Assembly (NCBI GenBank): GCA_009784615.1
Contig: WRBJ01000002.1
Span: forward strand, 62,001-126,000
Length of the DNA: 64,000 nt
Direction of reading: 5' to 3'
From: Defluviitaleaceae bacterium
Lineage (GTDB): Bacteria > Bacillota > Clostridia > Lachnospirales > WRAX01
In this document: piece after piece, positions 57,591 to 64,000 of the stretch
Layout: every line of letters begins with the position of its first letter
How positions within the stretch are numbered: the first letter of the stretch is position 1
Program-made: the position numbers and the translations under genes
Notes under the pieces: generated by a model
What the model saw: only the letters and a program-made list of their open reading frames with translations
Told to the model about the DNA's origin: nothing
Databases searched by the model: none

Positions 57591-57773
57591 CTATGTATAA
57601 ACAACAAAATCTGCTAATAAAATTATTATATAAAGTATTGCAATCAAAATCGTAATCATCCGCATTTTCGTAAAAATACGCCTATCCCGACCTCTATAGG
57701 CATAATCTCTCCACGCAAACACCGTCGAAACTACCAGAATTATTACCGCTACGGGCATAAACCAATGTATCAT
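57591..57773 (-). CDS. Small two-TM membrane protein of unknown function between ybeY and era
   Basis: MIHWFMPVAVIILVVSTVFAWRDYAYRGRDRRIFTKMRMITILIAILYIIILLADFVVYT; start overlaps ybeY stop. Confidence 0.65.
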   Translation of the reverse strand: MIHWFMPVAVIILVVSTVFAWRDYAYRGRDRRIFTKMRMITILIAILYIIILLADFVVYT

Positions 57774-58246
57774 ACTGCACCTCGTGTTATTCCCATTTGT
57801 GTTAAAATTTCTTCTTGAATGAAAAACATCTCATTTTCATCTTTATGACCTGTTTCGTGGTCATAGCCCAATAAATGCAATGTAGAATGTACCACCAAAA
57901 AACCTATTTCTCGGGTTATACTATGGCTATATTCATCGGCTTGTTCCTGCACTTTTTCAATATTAAGTACAATATCACCCAACACGATATAATCATCGCT
58001 TGGTATATTTACAATTTCCTGCGGTTCGTATTGTGGAAAAGACAATACATCAGTAGTGGTATTTTTACCACGATGTGTATTATTTATCTCTTGCATTTCG
58101 TCGTTTCTAACAATAACCACAGAAACCTCACCAAAAAACTTAATTTTTTGGTGCAAAATAGTTACCAAAAATGCCTTTTCGATAATCTCATCCATTTTTA
58201 CAATCTCAACACCTGTTTCATTTTCTAACAAAACTTTCCATTTCAT
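57770..58246 (-). CDS. ybeY: Endoribonuclease YbeY
   Basis: HRGKNTTTDVLSFP, HSTLHLLGYDHETGHKDE. Confidence 0.96.
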   Translation of the reverse strand: MKWKVLLENETGVEIVKMDEIIEKAFLVTILHQKIKFFGEVSVVIVRNDEMQEINNTHRGKNTTTDVLSFPQYEPQEIVNIPSDDYIVLGDIVLNIEKVQEQADEYSHSITREIGFLVVHSTLHLLGYDHETGHKDENEMFFIQEEILTQMGITRGAV

Positions 58247-58250
58247 ATTA

Positions 58251-60386
58251 TCACCCACGTTTTGTTACCTCGTCAAGCATTTTATCCTTAGCGTCCACAG
58301 ACTCTGGCTTGGTTCCGCTGGGATATGGTATGCGTTCGTGGTGCATCCCTTTAAACACCCGCATAAAGGACAGCGCAATTGTATCCAAATCTTTAATGCT
58401 TAAACCAGATTCATTTAACTGCCCGTCATCTAGCTTGTCCTTTATCAGCTTGCGTACAAAGCCTTCCATCTCGCCCAAATCCTTATCGCCTTTGGAATAT
58501 ACTGCACGCACAGCCGCCTCGCAAGTGTCCGCCAGCATAACTACCGCTGTTTCGGGATTTTGCGGTATGCGGTGCGGATAACGAAAAGCCTTTTCGTCCA
58601 CATCAGCATCAGGGTTTGCGGTGCGTGTTTTATGCAAAAATACTTTCATCAAAGATGTGCCGTGATGTTGTTCTATAAAATCCATAACTTGCTCAGGCAA
58701 TTTATGTTGGCGTGCTAATGCCAAACCGCCCGTTACGTGTTCGTTAATAACCTCAACGCTGGTCGTTGGTGGCAGATGGTCGTGTGGGTTAGCTTCTGTT
58801 TGATTCTCTGCAAAATATTGCGGATACTTCATTTTACCAATATCGTGATAATAAGCCCCAACCCTTGCCAATACGTGGTTTGCACCAATATCGTAACAAG
58901 CCGCTTCTGCCAAATTTGCCACAACAAGCGAATGATGATATGTGCCAGGTGTTTCTATCAAAAGCCGACGTAATAGCGCATTGTCGGGGTTTGTGAGCTC
59001 TAATAATGTGTTTTGTGTTATCACGGAAAAAAGAGATTCCCACAACGGAAGCGAGCCATATGCCAATGTTATTGTCATAACTCCGCCAACCATAGCAAGC
59101 AAAGCAGATGTCAACGCCGCTTCACCAAACCCCGCACCAAAAAGGAAGTAGTTGGCAAAAACCGTTAAAGCATTAACTAAAACGAAAGCAATAGCCGCCG
59201 ACCACATATTAGACCGCACAATAATGCGCCGTGCTATCATAGCCGCAAAAATACCATTAACAATTACATATGTGATAAACATTGTATTTGTAGGATCCAT
59301 TACAATGGTGATAATGCTGACCGCCACCGTTAAAACGGCAGAAAGCCGCATATCTATCAAAATTGCACACAACATAGCAAAAAGCATAATAGGCGTGAAA
59401 TAAAATGCTAATGGTACCATAACACGTGCAAGCACCAAGACCATCATATACAGCGTAAACAGCAACACAATTTTCTTTTTGTCCAAAGCCATTTCTTTCA
59501 TAAACAAATGTATAAAGAAAATTGATATGGTAAAAACAACTGTAACTGCCAAAAATGACCCTAAAATTCTTGAAAAAATAGCCGCAAAATTTGTGCCAAC
59601 ATATCCCAGTTCGACCAAAGCCGCATAATGCTCTTCGGTAATAGGTTCACCAGCACGCACAATCATTTGGTTCATTTGAAAAGTTATTGGAGTAACTGCT
59701 GCACGTGCTTCTTGACGCATACGTTCAGTATCCACTTCGTTTGGCACCAAATTTGGATGTAAAAACGCCGTGGCAACTTCAAAACCGATTTGCCCCAAAA
59801 ATTCGCCACGGTCTTCGGTTAGCTCGTTTCGCAATACAATTATGCGGTTTTCCATAACATTCGTCGCAGACAATTGTTCTTCTAAAATTTCCTCTATGCC
59901 CTGCACCAAATCAATTCTAAATGGTGTAAGAAAACTAGAGCCAACTTCTACCAAATATATCAACTGCTCGTCGGTTAATTCTACTAAAAGTCCGTCGTGC
60001 GTTGGTACAAATGGTCTAGCTTCCTCTGCTTCTTCGTAATCAAAAGGCGATATTATAGGCATATTTTGCGCACGCATAGCGGATATTTGTGCAAAAAAAT
60101 CATTAACATTTTGTAAAATTTCATTGGTAAGAACATAATCAACCTGCCATTGCGGTGCTATTGCCGCCGCCGCCGCATCACGTGCATTATTTGTCAAAAA
60201 AGTGTTTTCAATTTGCCTTGTCGCACTAAAATCAACTGGGGCAATCATACCAACCGTTATATCGTGCGTTTGCGGTGCGATATAATCAAAGCCAATCACA
60301 ATCAAGCTAACGACATATGCAACAATCGTTAGCACGGTGATGTACAGCGGAATTTGCCGCTTTTTCTTCTTTTGCCTATCTCTCAT
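58251..60386 (-). CDS. PgpH-like 7TM-HD (HDIG) phosphodiesterase
   Basis: N-terminal extracytoplasmic domain, multi-TM, HHSLVVANLAEAAC, YYHDIGKMKYPQYFAENQ; ybeY-phoH locus. Confidence 0.95.
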   Translation of the reverse strand: MRDRQKKKKRQIPLYITVLTIVAYVVSLIVIGFDYIAPQTHDITVGMIAPVDFSATRQIENTFLTNNARDAAAAAIAPQWQVDYVLTNEILQNVNDFFAQISAMRAQNMPIISPFDYEEAEEARPFVPTHDGLLVELTDEQLIYLVEVGSSFLTPFRIDLVQGIEEILEEQLSATNVMENRIIVLRNELTEDRGEFLGQIGFEVATAFLHPNLVPNEVDTERMRQEARAAVTPITFQMNQMIVRAGEPITEEHYAALVELGYVGTNFAAIFSRILGSFLAVTVVFTISIFFIHLFMKEMALDKKKIVLLFTLYMMVLVLARVMVPLAFYFTPIMLFAMLCAILIDMRLSAVLTVAVSIITIVMDPTNTMFITYVIVNGIFAAMIARRIIVRSNMWSAAIAFVLVNALTVFANYFLFGAGFGEAALTSALLAMVGGVMTITLAYGSLPLWESLFSVITQNTLLELTNPDNALLRRLLIETPGTYHHSLVVANLAEAACYDIGANHVLARVGAYYHDIGKMKYPQYFAENQTEANPHDHLPPTTSVEVINEHVTGGLALARQHKLPEQVMDFIEQHHGTSLMKVFLHKTRTANPDADVDEKAFRYPHRIPQNPETAVVMLADTCEAAVRAVYSKGDKDLGEMEGFVRKLIKDKLDDGQLNESGLSIKDLDTIALSFMRVFKGMHHERIPYPSGTKPESVDAKDKMLDEVTKRG

Positions 60387-60511
60387 TTTACACCTCTTAA
60401 CCCCATTATATAGCTAATGCCCTCTCAATCAGTGAATGACTGCGCCCCAAAACTCGGTCGGTTTGCCATCGAGCTTTTGTGGCTTACATTCACTATTTCG
60501 AGGTTCGTTCG

Positions 60512-61495
60512 CTATAGGCGTTTTCTCACAACCATAGCTCGTTTTTTCCTCTGTTCTTTATATTCCGCCTTGCTTTCTGCTTTATCATAAGCGGCTATAA
60601 TACGCTGTACAAGCGGATGACGGACTACGTCCTTGTTTGTAAGCATAGACACCCCAATGCCTTCAACATCCCGCAAAATAGGCAATGCATCCTTTAAGCC
60701 CGAATTTTGTGTGCTTGGCAAATCTATCTGCGTAATATCGCCCGTAATAATTGCCCTAGACCCAAAACCAATGCGTGTCAAAAACATCTTCATCTGTGCA
60801 GGCGTGGTATTTTGCGCTTCATCCAGCACAATAAAGCTATTTTCAAGCGTGCGCCCACGCATATAAGCAAGCGGTGCAACCTCAATTAGCCCTTTTTCCA
60901 TATTGCGTGCCATAGCTTCGGGTCCCATAATTTCAAACAAAGCGTCATATAACGGGCGCAAATATGGGTCTACCTTTTGTTGCAAATCACCAGGCAAAAA
61001 GCCCAATTTTTCACCTGCTTCAATAGCGGGGCGTGTCAAAATTATGCGTGAAACATCGCCCCGCTTAAACGAAGCAATAGCCGCTGCCATAGCCAAATAG
61101 GTCTTGCCCGTACCAGCAGGACCAACGCCAAAGATAACGGTGTTTTTATTAATTAGTTCAACATATTTTTCCTGCCCCAATGTCTTTGGTTTTATCGCCT
61201 TGCCGCTACAGGTTATTGCGACGGTGTTTCCGTTTGTATTTTTTGCAACCTGCTGTATCGTGCCGTCGTCAAGAGAATCTAACAAATATTTAACTGCCAT
61301 ACCATCAATCTCTTTGCCTTCTTCTGCCATTGCTTGCATTTTTTGCAATATTTGTTGTGCGGCATCCCTATTTTTTCCAGACACAACAACCTGCCCTGCA
61401 CGGTTTATTATGCTTACGTCAAGGGCTTTTTCAATTTGTATTATATTTTCGTCTAATTGCCCAAAGATTATAGGCAAGGTCTTTTCATTCGTCAT
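60512..61495 (-). CDS. phoH: PhoH-family ATPase
   Basis: GVGPAGTGKTYLAMAAA, ILTRPAIEAGEKLGFLPGDLQQKVDPYLRPLYDAL. Confidence 0.96.
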   Translation of the reverse strand: MTNEKTLPIIFGQLDENIIQIEKALDVSIINRAGQVVVSGKNRDAAQQILQKMQAMAEEGKEIDGMAVKYLLDSLDDGTIQQVAKNTNGNTVAITCSGKAIKPKTLGQEKYVELINKNTVIFGVGPAGTGKTYLAMAAAIASFKRGDVSRIILTRPAIEAGEKLGFLPGDLQQKVDPYLRPLYDALFEIMGPEAMARNMEKGLIEVAPLAYMRGRTLENSFIVLDEAQNTTPAQMKMFLTRIGFGSRAIITGDITQIDLPSTQNSGLKDALPILRDVEGIGVSMLTNKDVVRHPLVQRIIAAYDKAESKAEYKEQRKKRAMVVRKRL

Positions 61496-62729
61496 TTTCT
61501 TCCCTTATGACCTGTGCCGGCTGTATAGACTGCGTTTGGTCAATTCTTTCTATAGTTATCAAAAAAACTTGCGCCGTAAGCGACCTTTCACCTTCGTTAA
61601 AAACAATTTGTTTATCGACAATCTCGTTGTCTTCCCCAATTTCTTCGGCAATACGGCGGTTAGCAAATTCTATTGCAAAATCTTTGGCAACATCCACACT
61701 GCGGTTGCGCAAATGCCGCACCAGCTCGTATTGCAAGGTGGTAGTGTGTGATAACGGCAATGGATAATTTTCCCCAATGCTTGCCTGCCAACGCCTCTCA
61801 ATTGTTTCGTAATAAACAAAATCATCTCCCCTAAAAATTCGAGGCAAATCAAAGCTAAAATTACCAATGTTTATAGTATAACCCCTAGACACCCTATTTG
61901 TAAAGGTTTTTTCAAAATATGTAAGAGGAATTTCAAAATCCATTGTGTAATAAACCCTGCCCCAAACCTCTGAAATAGCGTGAGTATAGGCATAAGACAG
62001 GTTTCCTTCTTCCGCAGAACCTAGCACCAACTGTCCCGCAACAATGGTTTCGCCAGCCGCCACAACATCGCCTGCTCTAAATTGTGGTTGCCCTGCAGTC
62101 GTTGCTATATAAACAATAATTGCATCTTTAACCGCTACAACATCAGCTGGTAATGACGTGTCGATAATCTCGGTTGGCACAATGCTTTCGGCGATGCTGA
62201 CAACAGCCCTAGTACCCGTTATGCTAAACGAAACCCAAGCAATATCGCTAAATTGTAAGCGCATAGCGTCCTCGATTTCACGATAATCAAAACCATATCT
62301 AAAACTGCCTATGTACAACCCTTTTTGCTCTAAAAATGCTGTAATATCGGTGTAATTAATGCGATGTGTTCCTTCGATATCAATCCGCCAAACAAAAGAT
62401 GTTAAAAAAACCATCCCTGCCGCAAACAAAAATCCACCAATTAGCAAAAACAACCGCCGCTTTAAATGCGTTAAAATCTGCGGTAAGCCATAAAACCCCA
62501 ACGCCGCAACCTTTGTCCCTGTTTTTTGCGCAAAAAATTCTGCCGCGCTAAAATGCTTGCGTGAAATATGTGCGTAAAACTTTGCACCATCCCTGCGCAT
62601 ATCCCAAAAAATAACACCTGCGGCTATAGCCTGTGAAACAAACCGCTCCACGGAAAAACCTGACACCTCTATTTTAACATATCCCGCCAAAAAATTCCAT
62701 ACCTTTAGAAACAATTTTATGCCTCCCAC
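61485..62729 (-). CDS. yqfD: Sporulation protein YqfD family
   Basis: GYVKIEVSGFSVERFVSQAIAAGVIFWDMRRDG; single TM; adjacent to yqfC. Confidence 0.93.
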   Translation of the reverse strand: MGGIKLFLKVWNFLAGYVKIEVSGFSVERFVSQAIAAGVIFWDMRRDGAKFYAHISRKHFSAAEFFAQKTGTKVAALGFYGLPQILTHLKRRLFLLIGGFLFAAGMVFLTSFVWRIDIEGTHRINYTDITAFLEQKGLYIGSFRYGFDYREIEDAMRLQFSDIAWVSFSITGTRAVVSIAESIVPTEIIDTSLPADVVAVKDAIIVYIATTAGQPQFRAGDVVAAGETIVAGQLVLGSAEEGNLSYAYTHAISEVWGRVYYTMDFEIPLTYFEKTFTNRVSRGYTINIGNFSFDLPRIFRGDDFVYYETIERRWQASIGENYPLPLSHTTTLQYELVRHLRNRSVDVAKDFAIEFANRRIAEEIGEDNEIVDKQIVFNEGERSLTAQVFLITIERIDQTQSIQPAQVIREENDE

Positions 62730-63019
62730 AAAACTTTTTCTATTTTGCCTGCTATTGCAATATTTTCGTGCGTCATTTGCCGCAAAAGCAATTCTTCACC
62801 ACAAACCCGCAAAACCCCAACGCTTGTTGCAATCCTAATATGTGCCACACTATATTCCAAAATCCCTTTATGATTGTCCACAAAAATTTCTTCGCCGCCC
62901 ATCATATTAACCACAGGCAAGCCCAGCGTTACATCCTTGGGTAGCTCTAACGCCGTTACAAGCCGCCTTTTTATGCCGTTTTTATCAAATCTGCGCATAA
63001 TTTCCTTATCCCCCATCAC
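62717..63019 (-). CDS. yqfC: YabP/YqfC-family sporulation protein
   Basis: LELPKDVTLGLPVVNMMGGEEIFVDNHKGILEYS. Confidence 0.92.
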   Translation of the reverse strand: MMGDKEIMRRFDKNGIKRRLVTALELPKDVTLGLPVVNMMGGEEIFVDNHKGILEYSVAHIRIATSVGVLRVCGEELLLRQMTHENIAIAGKIEKVLWEA

Positions 63020-63102
63020 ACAATTTTATGCAAACCTTTAAAAATATATTGCAATCTCCCGCAAAATGTTGTAAAATATACAAAAGCTGATAGGGGGATA
63101 TG

Positions 63103-63561
63103 ATGAAAATCGCAGTAATACACGGCGCAAACCTTAATTTTACAGGCATACGCCAACCCGAAGTTTACGGCAACACCACCTTCGAGCAAATATGCGAGCA
63201 TATAGAAAAAGCCGCAAGCCGCATAGCTACAGCATCTGGTTCAGTTTTGGGGTTAAATCAATTCCAATCCAACAGCGAAGGCGAAATAATCGACTTCATC
63301 CAAATGTGCCATATAGAAGGCTTTGACGGCATTGTGCTAAATGCTGGCGCATACACGCATTACAGCTATGCAATAGCCGATGCGGTAGCAGGCTGCAACC
63401 TGCCTGTCATCGAGGTGCATTTATCAAATATATTCGCTCGTGAAGATTTTAGGCAAAAATCCGTCATAGCTCCGTATTGCATTGGCACAATATCAGGCTT
63501 TGGTGTTGATAGTTATTTGTTAGCAATCAATCATTTAATATATTTAGGAGGAACAAAATAA
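63103..63561 (+). CDS. aroQ: Type II 3-dehydroquinate dehydratase
   Basis: [44 protein letters not shown]. Confidence 0.95.
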   Translation: MKIAVIHGANLNFTGIRQPEVYGNTTFEQICEHIEKAASRIATASGSVLGLNQFQSNSEGEIIDFIQMCHIEGFDGIVLNAGAYTHYSYAIADAVAGCNLPVIEVHLSNIFAREDFRQKSVIAPYCIGTISGFGVDSYLLAINHLIYLGGTK

Positions 63562-64000
63562 TGATTTCTGCAGGTGAATTTAGAAACGGCATTACAATCG
63601 AATACGAAGGTGATATTTACACCATCGTTGAATTTCAGCACGTTAAACCAGGCAAAGGTGCCGCTTTTGTCCGCACCAAAATCAAAAATATTGTAACGGG
63701 TTCTGTAACAGAAAAAACCTTCCGTCCACAAGAAAAAATGCCACGTGCGCATATAGAGCGTCAAGATATGCAATATCTCTATAACGACGGCGACATCTAT
63801 CATTTTATGAACCTTGAAACTTTCGAGCAAGTGGGCATTAACGCATCTGATGTGGGCGATTCTTTAAAATTTGTGCGTGAAAACGATAACGTCAAAATCC
63901 TATCTCACAATGGCAATGTCTTTGGTATAGAACCCGAGATTATCGTACAATTAGCTGTAACCGATACAGAACCAGGCTTTGCCGGCAACTCGTCAGGTAA
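63561..64000 (+). CDS. efp: Elongation factor P (3' truncated by window edge)
   Basis: Not in the ORF track because it runs off the end; [43 protein letters not shown]. Confidence 0.97.
   Translation, partial: MISAGEFRNGITIEYEGDIYTIVEFQHVKPGKGAAFVRTKIKNIVTGSVTEKTFRPQEKMPRAHIERQDMQYLYNDGDIYHFMNLETFEQVGINASDVGDSLKFVRENDNVKILSHNGNVFGIEPEIIVQLAVTDTEPGFAGNSSG

Noticed and set aside
60421-60511. Possible fourth copy of the dispersed repeat between pgpH and phoH (tttcgaggttcgttcgct)
   Set aside because: Only ~15 nt of loose similarity to the tcgaggttcgcttgac part of copy 2; not enough to call.
61104-61751. 215-aa plus-strand ORF opposite phoH/yqfD
   Set aside because: Spans the antisense of two confirmed genes; Cys/Phe/Ser-rich low-complexity translation.

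Overview
The window is a contiguous chromosomal segment of a low-to-moderate GC Clostridia-like Firmicute. The taxonomy is inferred from gene order and protein style only.

Gene content in order:
- 1-16.2 kb: S10-spc-alpha ribosomal protein superoperon, from partial rplC to rplQ, with secY, adk, map, a KOW protein, infA and rpoA.
- 16-25 kb: DUF4145-like gene, then rsmB-rlmN-PP2C-pknB-rsgA-rpe, a nucleotidyltransferase/GNAT pair, and a small membrane protein.
- 25-27.7 kb: cspA, purKE and RNase P RNA.
- 27.8-34.2 kb: Lsa-like ABC-F gene with an attenuator leader, then a selenium-metabolism-type cluster (class V aminotransferase, LysR, YedE, TusA/YedF-like, DUF3343).
- 34.2-42.5 kb: two-component system, CDF exporter behind a NiCo (czcD) riboswitch, MntP-like gene, ABC/FtsX transporter, rtcB, ZIP transporter.
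- 42.6-51.1 kb: uvrC, a double AbrB-like regulator facing a probable orphan small RNA, orphan cheB, tepA-like, tsaE-tsaB-rimI, Lon-like AAA protease.
- 51.2-55.9 kb: REC-HD-GYP / FIST / hybrid kinase signalling module.
- 55.8-64 kb: recO-yqzL-era-ybeY-pgpH-phoH-yqfD-yqfC, then aroQ and partial efp.

Best candidates for novelty:
- a GyrI-like effector-binding gene inserted between rplB and rpsS
- the uORF/attenuator leader of the ABC-F gene
- the palindrome-controlled orphan small RNA next to a tandem AbrB-domain protein
- a dispersed palindromic repeat family that abuts stop codons and has entered one coding region
- the HD-GYP/FIST/hybrid kinase module

I did not see CRISPR arrays, transposases, phage genes or tRNAs. 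All family assignments come from reading motifs; no database search was run.
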